Origin: Oncomelania hupensis
Lineage: Eukaryota; Mollusca; Gastropoda; Littorinimorpha; Pomatiopsidae
NCBI GenBank assembly: GCA_036898135.1
Contig: CM072511.1
Coordinates: 44,103,141 to 44,167,140, forward strand
Direction: 5' to 3'
Length of the DNA stretch: 64,000 bases
This document shows, one piece after another, positions 11,850-22,639 of the stretch; position 1 is the stretch's first letter, and every line of letters begins with the position of its first letter. The notes beneath the pieces are model-generated. The model was not told where the DNA came from, searched no databases, and was given only the letters and a program-made list of their open reading frames with translations. A program made the position numbers and the translations under genes.

Positions 11850-11922
<73 letters not shown>
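10380..11922 (+). mobile_element. CR1-like LINE, 5'-truncated, copy 1
   Basis: A 5'-truncated non-LTR retrotransposon made of the 3' half of the reverse transcriptase frame, a ~370-bp 3' UTR and an (ATT)n tail (11851-11922). The UTR has two related blocks, each with GTACATA and TTGTAAATAGT (near 11650 and 11693). The second copy at 20998-23567 on the minus strand matches the coding part and UTR closely. A 3' end of short tandem repeats is usual for CR1-group elements. The 5' junction is blurred by the CT microsatellite, and no TSD was identified. Confidence 0.85.
10381..11481 (+). pseudogene. CR1-like reverse transcriptase, C-terminal part (open frame)
   Basis: The frame is open for 366 codons and ends at a normal stop. 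It starts inside the RT domain at [19 protein letters not shown], then shows [13 protein letters not shown] and the catalytic SFADDTQLY box. The thumb region follows with [27 protein letters not shown] and [14 protein letters not shown], and the C-terminal tail is [13 protein letters not shown]. The order and motifs are those of CR1/Jockey-group ORF2 proteins, which copy element RNA at nicked chromosomal DNA. The endonuclease and the N-terminal RT motifs (including the first catalytic aspartate) are missing, so the product could not act alone. No disabling change is seen in the remaining part, which suggests a fairly young insertion. Confidence 0.85.
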
Positions 11923-12700
11923 TTCCCGACAAAAAGGTCAGCATTTTCGTCCCTCATGTTTTTATGAAACCCCGACCTAATCATTTGTTCTTTGTTGTTT
12001 ACTACCACCCGATAAGCTCTCCTTCTATGCTGATGCATCAAAGAACGCACAATGTCGTTTGATTGATTGTGTGTTTATATATAGGTGTTTGTGTGTGTGT
12101 GTGTTTGTGTGAGAGATGATGATGTTGATGATGATGATGATGACGTAAGTGTGTGTATGTGTGCGTGTGAGTGTGGGTGTGTGTGTGGGTGTGCGTGGGT
12201 GTGTGTGTGTGTGTGTGTGTGTAGGTGCATAGTGCTGTGGGAGTTTTCATATGCGTGCACTTGTCTTAGTAGGTGTCGTATTGTGAAAGGCACTGTGAGA
12301 GTCTCAGCTACGCTGTTGGCCCACAGCCCTCGCGAACCGAACTCCACACCTAATCACGTTGACTGTTCACTCAGATTATCTTCCTCCGGGGAGGTATGAT
12401 GACCGAAAATTCGTTTCCGTTACCAGCGTGGCTAGAGGTCCAGTGCCATCCCACATCGATGGGGACCAAAGTTGTAGTACGTGATAACCAAATATTCTAC
12501 CACAATATTATTACTCGTGTCTAATAGCATCCATCCCATTTTCATTTTACTTGCTCTTATTAGGGCTACATACCTACAGTGTTCATGCACCAGAAAAATG
12601 TCACTTAAGAGAGGATGCTAGGTCAAGAATAAACTTGTTACATTGAAGAGGTCGTGTTGAGGTAAAACGGTTTGAAGAACGTGGATAAAATCCGGCCTTT
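11923..12700. other. Unassigned sequence with GT and GAT repeats
   Basis: GT-rich and GAT-rich microsatellites lie at about 12086-12225. The remainder shows no supported gene. The left TSD of the next element is at 12688-12700. Confidence 0.5.
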
Positions 12701-13263
12701 ACATTACATTACATGATTATTGCTTTAGGTCCAGCGGACTCTTTCGAGCCAAATCAGGACCGGACAACCCCTGCTCCGCATAAAAGATCTGCCGAAACAA
12801 CCCTAGTGGTAAAACTGAGGGCTCTCCACCAGCCAGTCACTTTACAATAAAGACATCCCACGCAGGGGACGCTGAGGCTATACTCTAATTTATCGAACCC
12901 CCGTTTACAAAAACAAAATAGAATACAAACATCATTATAAATTATCAACAAAACACATACATTTAAACTGCCTACATTGCTAAATAATATCATCATAGAA
13001 AGCCCTAGTGACCACCTGGCAGAAAGCGTCCAATATTCCCAAGCTGATCCAACAAACCTCACACACAAAATAAGGAGTCTTGTCCCGGAAGAGTTTTCAA
13101 GAAAAAAGGTAGGTGACTGGTCTAGCGAAGAAGAAAATGGTATAGCAGATTGAAAGAACAGAGCAGGAATGAGAAAGACAGCGACAGTGGGAATTTAAAG
13201 CACTAAATTTCCAGAAAGTGGGGATACTATTTATACTGAAAACCCCGGCACCCCAACGGGGGG
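12701..13263 (-). mobile_element. 700-bp retroposon family, short-start copy 1
   Basis: The minus strand begins at a CCCCCCGTTGGGGTGCCGGGG palindrome-rich start and runs ~560 bp to GTCCGCTGGACCTAAAGCAATAATC plus ATGTA repeats. A perfect 13-bp TSD AAATCCGGCCTTT flanks it (12688-12700 and 13264-13276). TSD plus a 3' simple-repeat tail indicate retroposition. A 104-codon frame (12754-13068) is shared in part with other copies, but its end varies and it resembles no known protein. No tRNA, 5S or 7SL head is apparent. Confidence 0.85.
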
Positions 13264-13276
13264 AAATCCGGCCTTT

Positions 13277-13731
13277 GAAGATACTGAGTCAGGCAGGTTT
13301 AATATTGTGTACCCCCACGTAATCCGAACCATTGTAGGCTACAGTGTAAATTGCAATGGCTTGTGTCGTTAGTTTAGAATATATACACTTAAATTCTTTA
13401 TACCACCCAGTGTGAACAATGTAATTTTGGGGGCTTGTAATTCTTCGGTATAATTCATATGCTTATTGGCCCTTATGTATTTGTACTTATTCCCAATCAG
13501 TTAAACCTATTTTGTAAATTTTATATCCTGTATCCTGTATATATGTTTTGTAGAATCTGTTGTTCGTATGCAAGCCGACGCATTTGCGAATGTATTCGTG
13601 AACTGTGTAGAAATCGTAGAACTGTATTCGTATTTATGCCGACCTATTTATTACAATATATTTATACTTAGTTAACAGTCGGTAATGGTACACATTTACA
13701 CTGTAATTATATAGTGTGCAATGGTGCAACA
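13277..13731. other. Unassigned AT-rich spacer
   Basis: No gene or known repeat recognised. Ends with the left TSD of the next RTE copy (13723-13731). Confidence 0.5.
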
Positions 13732-14289
13732 GGATCGCACAAACAACTGCGGCCCTGACAAGGTTGAAGCTCATTTGGAAAGACAGTCAGTCTACATCCC
13801 AAGGTAAGGCTATATATTGCGCTGCCTTACCATCTCCATCTTCCTATACGCATGCGAAACATGGACCCTTATAGCAGACCTACAACGAAGAATACAAAGC
13901 ATGGAGATGAGGTGCTACAGAAGACTTCTGGGCATTTTCTATACGCAATACATCACCAACAACGAAGTCCAACAGACCATCACACAAGCCATTGCACAAC
14001 ACGATGATATGCTCACAGTGATGAAGAAACGAATACTCTGATGGTATGGCCATGTCACCAGAGCATCAGGCCTTGCAAAGACCATCCTGCAAGGCACGGT
14101 GCAAGGAGGCAGGAGAAGAGGGAGACAGAAAGAGGTGGGAGGACAACATTCGAGAATGGACTGGCTTGACACTGAGCGAAGCCATGAGGGTTGCTGAGGA
14201 CATGCAGAGAAAGATGGAGTACGCTGGTTAAACGATCATCTGTGGTTCGCCAACGACCTTCGAGTTACGGGATAGGATAGGATAGGATA
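13732..14289 (+). mobile_element. RTE-family LINE, 5'-truncated copy
   Basis: Begins at GGATCGCACAAACAACTG and runs to the GGATA tail. It corresponds to the last ~560 bp of the full-length element, the C-terminal region after the RT domain (LQRRIQSMEMRCYRRLLGI and WTGLTLSEA blocks recognisable). Several frameshifts and stops are present. TSD GGTGCAACA (13723-13731) and GGTACAACA (14290-14298), one mismatch. Tail variant of the diverged subfamily. Confidence 0.9.
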
Positions 14290-14752
14290 GGTACAACAAG
14301 TGCATGCATTCTTTTGTCGGAATATTTACACGTCAAACTGTGGTCATTGTGTAAGAGCAGCGTAATTTAAAAAAATTCCAAGTTTTTCCAGACAATCTAA
14401 ATTGTAATTATATGGTCTGTATAGGTATTCTAAAATCTAGAACGTTCTTGAGAATGTAATGTCTTTACTAGAGTAATATGTTTCTAGAAAAACGTATTCT
14501 TACTTATCTTTCTATCCACGAAGACGGGGTGTGACTGCCATTATGATGTGGTACAAATCGGTCACATGTCCCCAACATCTCACTAGTAAGTCAATATGGT
14601 GATACAACACATGTTTACTTGGGGTTAAAAAAAACAGACTAAAGAAAACTTTAATCATGTCGATTGTTCACAATTTTATCATGGCCTTTATAAAAACAAA
14701 ACCTTTGGCCACAGTTAAAGTAGAATATATATTCATACAATACAATACAATA
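14290..14752. other. Unassigned AT-rich spacer
   Basis: No supported feature apart from the TSDs of the flanking RTE copies. Confidence 0.5.
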
Positions 14753-15324
14753 TCGCACAAACAACTGCACAGGATCGCACACACAACTGCTGCCCTGACA
14801 AGGTTAAGCCCATTTGGAAAGACAGGACCATCAGTCAACATTCCAAAGTAAGATTGCTGCGCTCCCTTGTCATCTCCATCTTCCTATATGCTTGCGAAGC
14901 ATGGACCCTCACAGCAGATCTCCAACGAAGAATACAAAGCATAGAGATGAGGTGCTACAGAAGACTTCTGGGCATTTCCTATACCCAACACATCACCAAC
15001 GACGAAGTCCGACAGACCATCACACAAGCCATTGGACAACACGATGACCTGCTCACAGTGGTGAAAAAACGGAAACTCCGATGGTATGGCCACGTCACCA
15101 GATCATCAGGTCTTGCAAAGACCATTCTGCAAGGCACAGTGCAAGGAGGTAGAAGAAGAGGGAGACCGAAAAAGAGATGGGATGACAACATTCGAGAATG
15201 GACTGGTTTGACACTGAGCGAAGCCATCAGGGCTGCTGAGGACAGAGAAAGATGGAGTATGCTCGTTAAACGATCATCTGGGGTGTCCCTACGACCTCCG
15301 GGTTACGGGACAGGATAGGATAGG
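14753..15324 (+). mobile_element. RTE-family LINE, 5'-truncated copy with 5' micro-duplication
   Basis: A ~570-bp 3' piece whose C-terminal frame stays open from 14854 to 15318 (154 codons). It ends in SSGVSLRPPGYGTG with the stop inside the GGATA tail, as in the full-length copy. TSD ACAATACAATA (14742-14752 and 15325-15335). At the 5' junction the segment ATCGCACAAACAACTGC occurs twice, at 14752 and in slightly altered form at 14775, a rearrangement at the truncation point. Tail variant GGGACAGGATAGG, the younger subfamily. Confidence 0.9.
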
Positions 15325-15335
15325 ACAATACAATA

Positions 15336-15908
15336 TAATACAATGCAATACAATACGATGCAACTTAATTGCCCGTTAAAAACCAGAACATTTTTGTGGG
15401 AGGGGGAGGGGGGGGGGGTGATTCTTTACAGCCAAACCATTTGCAATGTAAATTCTATGGCTTAGTAGAATCTACAGGGATATATATTACTCTGGGAATG
15501 GTGATGTCTACAACACTACAGTTTAGGGTATACGGATGCAGTGCAAAGGAGTAATAGACAATAACACTTTGGATCGAAGGAAGGAGAAACGATGTGGACC
15601 AATCGTTCACCATCTACCTTAATCGTTCACCGTCTAGCTTAAATGGGCAAGCTAGGGACCAGCAGTGGACATACACTTTTGTTCCTAAATGACCCAGCAG
15701 GCCAGCGAGCGACTTCATTAGGCCCTGTTAAGTCTCGCTGATTCCAACCCTCCCTCCCTTCTGATTGCTATGGACTGCAGCTACATAACCATCCAGTTAG
15801 TGTAGCGGCAAACATTATATGACCTCCCCACCCCGCCCCACCCCTACCCATCCTCACCAACCCTGGACCCATGGACTACAACTATACCGATTCATTCTTT
15901 CCTACTTC
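15336..15908. other. Unassigned spacer
   Basis: G-rich patch at 15399-15419 and C-rich patch at 15826-15850. No gene supported. Ends with the SINE TSD (15898-15908). Confidence 0.5.
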
Positions 15909-17082
15909 GTGGGGCCGGGTAGCTCAGTTGGTAGAGCGGCTTACTAGTAACCGAAAGGTACCTGGTTCGAATCCCGGATTGGCCAACGTGTGACCATATT
16001 ATTTTCCCCTTACCCACAACTGGTTGGCTGGTGTCAGAATAATGTGGCCAGTATTCGCCTATATGCTTCGATGTCCCTATCCTATTCCTATCCCGTAACT
16101 CTGAGGTCGTTGTGGGGCATCACAGGTGATCGTTTATCCAGCGTACTCCATCTTTCTCTGTCCTCAGCAACCCTGATGGTTTCGCTCAGTGTCAAGCCAG
16201 TCCATTCTCGAATGTTGTCCTCCCACCTCTTGCTCGGTCTCCCTCTTCTTCTACCTCCTTGCACTGTGCCTTGCAGGATGGCCTTTGCAAGGCCTGATGA
16301 TCTGGTGACCACTTCAGACCACCGTACCCTCGGAGTTTCCGTTTCTTCGTCGTTGGTGATGTGCTGGGTATAGGAAATGCCAAGAAGTCTTCTGTAGCAC
16401 CTCATCTCCATGCTTTGTATTCTTCGTTGTAGATCTGCTGTGAGGGTCCATGTGTCGCAAGCGTGTAGGAAGATGAAGATGACAAGAGAGCGCAGCAGCC
16501 TTACCTTAGAATGTAGACTGGTGGTCTTGTCTTTGCAAATGGGCTTCAACCTCGCCATGGCAGCAGTTGTTTGTGCGATCCTGGAGAGGACTTCCTGTCG
16601 GGACCCATTGTCTGATACAATGGCTCCTAAATATTTGAAGCTATGTACTGTGTTGAGGGATTGACCATGTCATCCGCAAAACGAAGGTTGGAGATTGCTC
16701 TACCCCCTATGCTGACTGTGCCTTGGTGATCTGCAAGGGCATCTGACATGATGCGCTCTAGGAAGATGTTGAAGAGTGTTGGAGAGAGTAGACATCCTTC
16801 ACGCACACTGATTGTTGTTCTGAACCAGTTTCCGATGGCGCTGTTATGGAGGACTGGACTGGTAGCCTTGTCATACAGACTTTTGATGACTTCAATAATT
16901 TTAGGGCTGATGTGGTACACTCTCATGGTTGCCCACAGAGCTGCATGCCACAGACTCGGTCAAACGCCTTCTACGAACACATGATATAGATGTTGTTGGT
17001 GCTTTAGGTATGTCTCGTAGATTATTCGGTGTCGTGTGGCTATAATCTACAGTTATCTTAGTATTATCTTATTATTATCTTA
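15909..17082 (+). mobile_element. tRNA-headed SINE, copy B, split by an RTE insertion
   Basis: The head (A box GTAGCTCAGTTGG near 15920, B box GGTTCGAATCC near 15965) and body match copy A at 2207. The SINE breaks at 16075, and its last ~50 bp (GTCGTGTGGCTATAATCTAC) resume at 17031 after an antisense RTE piece, ending in an ATCTT-type tail. The outer TSD TTTCCTACTTC (15898-15908 and 17083-17093) brackets the whole composite, proving that the SINE came first. A threonine-type anticodon region is possible but the cloverleaf is imperfect. Confidence 0.88.
16076..17024 (-). mobile_element. RTE-family LINE nested in SINE copy B
   Basis: A 5'-truncated 949-bp copy on the minus strand. It contains part of the RT domain (GNWFRTTISVREGCLLSPTLFNIFLERIMSDAL, NLRFADDM) and the C-terminal region, with internal deletions and frameshifts. 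The duplicated target TTCGATGTC (16067-16075) / TTCGGTGTC (17025-17033) lies inside the SINE body. The truncation point GAATAATCT shares TTC with the target, a microhomology junction. Confidence 0.9.
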
Positions 17083-17093
17083 TTTCCTACTTC

Positions 17094-18029
17094 ATCCTGA
17101 AGGTCTTGGATTGCTTGAGGTACCAAAGGCAAACGTTTAGGAATCCATCCACAGCGACTGTACTGGTTCCTATTGTCTTGGGCTTTTAGCGGTTCCAAAG
17201 AGGCAAACGTTTGTGAGTCCATCGACTGCGACTGTACTGATTCCTACTGCATAGCGGTAGAAAAGACCTTTTAGAGGTAAACATTACATCTGTTGATTCC
17301 ACCCTCTTTCATTCAAGATTTCTTCCACCTTTCACTCGGATTGTCAGAGGCTGCTCAAACCAGCTAATATTGGTGACTCGTGATTGACTGATTCATCTTC
17401 ACCACTTCCGTCTATTCCCACTTTCTTAGGCTGCAAGCCGTGCCATACACCCTAAAGTTTGGAATTCCCTTCCTTTATTTTTTAACTTTGTGCTCTGCTG
17501 CCTCATCTCTTCCCTTTTATTCTGGACTGAAAACACATTTTCAACAGCGTCTTTTCTTAAACCTCGATCCTGAATATTTCTTCGTACTTACCAACACCGT
17601 CACATGTGTGCGTGTATGTGTGTGTTGTGGTGTGTGTGTGTTTGTGTGTGTGGGTGGGTGGATGGATGGGTGGGTGTGTCTGTGTTTGTGTGCTGTGTTT
17701 ATTACGACGTTGTTAAATTAACGGTTTGGGTTAATAAAGTTACCAAAATGTGACAACAGCTCATTGGATTATCATGGCAGCAGAGTAAAAGTCTTGCTCG
17801 AGTTGAAACGCTACTGGATCCGGACAAAGTCATTAAAGCAGGATATCGACCAGTACCATTTCTCCTTTTACCAGATGAACATTTGTAGTCTATAATGACT
17901 GGCTAACCAGCTTGGACCCAAATTGAGAAGAAAGAAAAGGGACACATTTAAGAAGTCAAGTAACACTACCACTTCATTATAAAGTCCATTTATGAATTTG
18001 TGTTGCTTCCGCATTATTGCCTGCCGCTG
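17094..18029. other. Unassigned sequence
   Basis: An internal imperfect repeat of AGGCAAACGTTT...TCCATC...GCGACTGTACTG...CCTA occurs twice (about 17126-17180 and 17202-17250). A GT/GGGT microsatellite lies at 17606-17690. No supported gene. Confidence 0.5.
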
Positions 18030-18129
18030 ATCTAAAGCATTCTTTGTGTCATGTATACTATAACTGTATGTATGTCACTTGGCGAATAAATCTTGAATTG
18101 AATTGAATTGAATTGAATTGAATTGAATT
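18030..18129 (+). mobile_element. Probable LINE/SINE 3' end with (TTGAA)n tail
   Basis: The segment ...ATGTCACTTGGCGAATAAATC leads directly into about seven TTGAA units (18093-18129). A short conserved-looking 3' end with an AATAAA-type hexamer and a pentanucleotide tail is typical of truncated non-LTR copies. No second copy in the window and no TSD found, so the family is open. Confidence 0.45.
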
Positions 18130-19214
18130 ATTGACTTCTTCACGTGCACACAAAACTGTTTATTAGGTAAGCGGATACCGAATCCATTGGGTCACGGTTG
18201 AACCATTTCACAAGGGGCCCTTTTGCGTTTATTAATTACTACCTTAACCTTCAGCAATTTAATTGAACACGTTCTTCTATAAGCGAAGCACAAGTTATTT
18301 AGATTGAATGAATGGAAGTAGAACAATGAGCAGGTATAGAAGAGGGGAGAAGCGCCTGTGGGGTTACAGCAGTATTAAGATAGAGCATAAAAAGACTAAC
18401 AATGAGCAGAATAGACGAATAAATTGATGGTAACAATGAAAGCATAGGCTTGTGGTTAGACGTAAAGAAAAGATGTAAATAAGAATTAATGAGAAATATA
18501 TGAATAACAGTATTTTACGAACAGATGGGGAAAAAAGATTTATGACAAAGACTAGAAACGCGACAAACGATGATGAATAGTAATGAGGAAGAACTATAAT
18601 TATTTTTTATAATTAATATAAATTTCTAAATGGTACACTATTCTTTTTAATGAACACGATTCACTTTATTGACGATATATATGCTTAGACTCTTTTGTTT
18701 TGTACAGTCCTTGGGTCTTACTGATGAAGGTTTTAGTATAATTTAAAAAAACGAAAATTTTAACGCCAACTACCCAGGTGTTGTTGTTGGTTTTATTATC
18801 GAAGAACTACAAGTTCGGAGAAAGGGGAATGAACGAATAACCATGAAAATAGAAAAGGTATTAGATCCACCATCTTGATGAACAATAGCAGGAGGAGCAG
18901 AGAAAGTGGTTTGGATGAATAACTTCTGTAGGCATGAATAACCTTAGCTAGGAATAATGAACATCCTGTAAGGAGGATCAAAGTGCCATTGACGAATAGA
19001 CTGATGACTTCCTGGCAGCAATCTTCATTAAGGGCATGCAGACACCTGGGCTGGTGAGTAGTCTTTTTGTAAACAGCGTTGCGATGCGCCGAGTCAATAA
19101 CAATTATGTCGGCCCTATGAAGCAGTTTCAAACGCTTGATTATATTTCTAATCCTTCGCAACAATGTTTGGTCCCTGCCGCTGGATGACAAACCGTGTCT
19201 ATACTTATTATAGT
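18130..19214. other. Unassigned AT-rich sequence
   Basis: A minus-strand open frame of 131 codons (18796-19191) has no recognisable domain and no repeat relative here. Otherwise nothing is seen. Confidence 0.5.
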
Positions 19215-19285
19215 CTTCTCTTAAACTGTATGCTGCAAACTGGATGATGTGCCTTAAGCATAGTTTATGGAGAAATATGCTATAT

Positions 19286-19340
<55 letters not shown>
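19215..19340 (+). mobile_element. Retroposon 3' end with (ATC)n tail
   Basis: The phrase GCCTTAAGCATAGTTTATGG...ATATGCTATATAAATC precedes an ATC repeat (19288-19340). A similar rule, GCG-rich sequence then ATATGnGCTnTATAAAnATC and a simple repeat, occurs at 58775-58870 and 46140-46235. The three probably share a LINE-type 3' end, but identity is low. Confidence 0.4.
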
Positions 19341-19368
19341 AGTCATAGTCGACTCATTACTTCGTTAC

Positions 19369-19942
19369 CCCCGTTGGGGTGCCGGGGGTTTCAGTATAAA
19401 TAGTATACCCACTTTCTGGAAATGTAGTGCTTTAAATTCCCGTTGTCGCTGTCTTTCTCATTTGCTCTTTCTTATTCCTGCTCTATTCTTTCAATCTGCT
19501 ATACTATCTTCTTCTTCGCTAGACCAGTCACCTACCTTTTTTCTTGAAAACTCTTCAGGGACAAGACTCCTTATTTGTGTATGAGGTCTGTTGGATCAGC
19601 TTGGGAATATTGTTCGCTTTCTGCCAGGTGGTCACTAGGGCTTCCTATGATGTTATTATTTAGCAATGTAGGCATTTTATATGTATGTGTTTTGTTGATA
19701 TTTTATAATGATGTTTGTATTCTATTTTGTTTTTGTAAACGGGGTTCGATAAATTAGAGTATAGCCTTAGAGTCCCCTGCGTGGGATGTCTTTATTGTAA
19801 AGTGACTGGCTGGTGGAGAGCTTTCAGTTTTACCATTAGGGTTGTTTCAGCAGATCTTTTATGCGGATCAGGGGTTGTCCGGTCCTGATTTGGCTCGGAA
19901 GAGTCCGCTGGACCTAAAGCAATAATCATGTAATGTAATGTA
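19369..19942 (+). mobile_element. 700-bp retroposon family, short-start copy 2
   Basis: 574 bp from CCCCGTTGGGGTGCCGGGGG to an (ATGTA)n tail. The TSD ATTACTTCGTTAC is perfect over 13 bp (19356-19368 and 19943-19955). It shares with other copies GTATAAATAGTATACCCAC, the TTTAGTGCTTTAAATTCCC-type block, and the 3' hairpin GTCCGCTGGAC followed by CTAAAGCAATAATC. A 60-codon frame (19575-19757) overlaps the conserved middle but is probably not coding. Confidence 0.88.
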
Positions 19943-20247
19943 ATTACTTCGTTACTTCTGAAAAATGTCTTAATGGGGCATTCCGGACTTTAGCTATGTG
20001 AACTAATGGAAATTAAGCTTGCGCGTTCCCATAATCGGAAATTCATTCTTTGTAGCTCCGAACATTTAATACTTTGCAGAGAGAACTAGCCATTTTGAGC
20101 AGCGCCAGAACTGTTCTAGTCTCTGACGACTTCAAACTGACTGTGTGAGGATTCAAAGTAAAATACAAAGGTCGTGAATAGTGGGCCGCAACTGCATGTT
20201 GTGCATATATCTCGTAAAGGGCTGTCCCTTGTTTTATGCCGTGTCGG

Positions 20248-20955
20248 ATACCCCTTGGGGTCATGAGCAATCTTGCCACTGTAGATTGTTCTAACCTATA
20301 AAGGGTACAGTGAAAGCCCCAGTTGAAAACCTGTCTTGCCTTTGTAGGCATGACAAATTAACTGTGGCAACAGTTCCCCCCGTTGGAGTGCCGGGGGTTT
20401 CAGTATAAATAGTATCCCCACTTTCTGGAAATTTAGTGCTTTAAATTCCCACTGTCGCTGTCTTCCTCATTTGCTCTTTCCCATTCCCGATCTGTCCTAC
20501 CACTCTGCTATACTATCTTCTTCTTCGCTAGATCAATGACCTACCTTTTTTCTTGAAAACTCTTCCTGGACAAGACTCCTTGTTTGTGTATGAGGTCTGT
20601 TGGATCAGCTTGGGAGTGTTGGACGCTTTCTGCCGGGTGGTCACTAGGGCTTCCTATGAATGTACTATTTAGCACTATAGGCATTTTATATGTATGTTTT
20701 TTGTTGATGATTTATAATGATGTTTGTATTCTATTTTGTTTTTGTAATCGGGGAGTTCGCGTAGTTGAGGTCAACCCTCAGCCGTCCCTCGCGTGGGATG
20801 TCTTTATTGTAAAGTGACTGGCCGGTGGAGGGCATTCAATTTTCCCACTGGGGTTGTTTCAACAGATCTTTTATGCGGATCGGGGGTTGTCCGGTCCTGA
20901 TTTGGCTCGGAAGAGTCCGCTGGACCTAAAGCAATAATAAATCAATCAATCAATC
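20248..20955 (+). mobile_element. 700-bp retroposon family, long-start copy A
   Basis: A full-length-looking 708-bp copy. It begins ATACCCCTTGGGGTCATGAGC, has a ~125-bp 5' module absent from the short copies, then the CCCCCCGTTGGAGTGCC start and the common body, ending in AATC repeats. A perfect 12-bp TSD ATGCCGTGTCGG flanks it (20236-20247 and 20956-20967), showing that the 5' module moved with the body. It matches the copy at 61323 over its whole length. The 5' source (Pol III head or other) is unrecognised. Confidence 0.88.
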
Positions 20956-20998
20956 ATGCCGTGTCGGTTTGTCTTGTGTCATTTGGGCCCGTTTTGTA

Positions 20999-21103
<105 letters not shown>

Positions 21104-21163
21104 GGATTTCTATATAGCGGGTACTCCAGCCTATGACCAGACTCACCACGCTTTACATAGTCA

Positions 21164-21635
21164 TCTATATATATAAATTGCTTAGCCGGAAGTCCTTCTT
21201 CGCATCTACTATAAAGTTTGTCCCCTATGGACGCTGATCTGGGCAGGTGCTGACCGCTGCTGATCGGCCTGCTGTGTGCTCAAAACCAGCGAAATCGTTA
21301 TAGCCGACATTTCCTTACCGAACGTTTAACCGTTTCTGAGATAAATAAATAAACAAAATGTCCACAAACTGCAATAGTCTCATTCCGCGCGCTTCCATTA
21401 AAAATCAAATTGAGGTTTCAGCATGTTTTCCCATATAGACCAAAAAATTGATGGATTTTCTAGGAAGCGTTGATAGCGTAGTAGTAAAACCATTCGCCTA
21501 CAGTGCAGGTTGACTCAAGTTCAATTCTCAACCGCCCACTCTCTTTTTTTTTTTTTTGTTTTTTTAGTACACTAAAATATGGATATTTTTCTTTTTAATT
21601 TAGGCTTTTTGCCTTTAATTTATTATTATTATTCC

Positions 21636-21723
<88 letters not shown>

Positions 21724-21829
21724 TATAAACTAATAATAATAAATTATTATTATTATATCTTATATCAAATTTTCTTTTCAAACCTTGGTGGTTTTTTTAT
21801 GATTTCTATTTGTATTATTCTATATTCAA

Positions 21830-21903
<74 letters not shown>

Positions 21904-22334
21904 AGGATCGGGATGGGGTGGTACGTGTAGGTAAAAGGGGGCTACGGGTAGGTTTAAAGGGGCATGGGTAGGCATAACGGGAATACGGGTATATATAAGG
22001 GGGTATGGTGATGGTCGATTCCTTTCATCCATACCTGCGAAACGATCAACGGGGAAGTATCAAGGAGGGTACAGGTAGGAACCAAGGGGGTATAGAAGGT
22101 ATCAAGAGGTATGGGGAGGTATCAAGTGGGTTCGGGGAGAAATCAAGGGGGTATGATGAGGCATCATGGGGGGGGGACGGGGAGATATCAGGGGGGGGGG
22201 GGTATGGTGAGGTATCAAGGGGGATATGGGGAGGTATCATCGTCCAAATGAAACTCGCAGACAAAAGTTCTCTCTGTCTACATTTTAAACAGCATCATGT
22301 GTACACTGGCTTGCCAGGGTACAAAAACCACTAG
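21164..22334 (+). mobile_element. Non-autonomous Helitron
   Basis: The 5' end is TCTATATATATAAATTGC and the 3' end CACTAG (CTRR rule). An inverted repeat CTGGCTTGCCAG extended by TGTAC/GTACA lies 11 bases before the CTAG. The interrupted CR1 copy shows that the host dinucleotide A/T was split with no duplication, the classical Helitron target. No Rep/helicase coding sequence is present. The interior holds a tRNA-like stretch (A-box-like near 21477, B-box-like AGTTCAATTC near 21516), two ATT arrays (21621-21722, 21831-21900) and a G-rich minisatellite of TATCAAGGGGG-type units (21905-22245). Confidence 0.82.
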
Positions 22335-22639
22335 TTACATATAAATACATGCACCCGATGAAACATCACTTTTGCTACAATATACCAAAAGACGGGACAG
22401 TAAAGGTACAGACTATTTACAACTATGTACATACATTACAAAAAAGACAAAAATATACTATTTACAACTATGTACACAAATGACAAAAAAGACAGAAAAT
22501 AGAATAGCAAAAACCTATTCACGGCTATTTATATGCCCGGTTAGGCCCAGGAAGAAAAACAGTATAAATATTTACAGCCGTTTATACACTTACGGATCAG
22601 ACATAGACAAAAGATGAGAGAATGGCAGCGGGATACAAA

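Noticed and set aside
12754..13068. A ~60-104-residue peptide (MRSVGSAWEY.TLSARWSLGL...ILFCFCKRG) recurring in the 700-bp family copies
   Set aside because: Its recurrence follows from nucleotide identity of the repeat. Frame length and C terminus differ between copies and no known protein resembles it. A dN/dS test over many copies would be decisive.
15911..15986. Functional tRNA (threonine-like) gene
   Set aside because: Same SINE head as at 2207, within a larger TSD-flanked retroposon.
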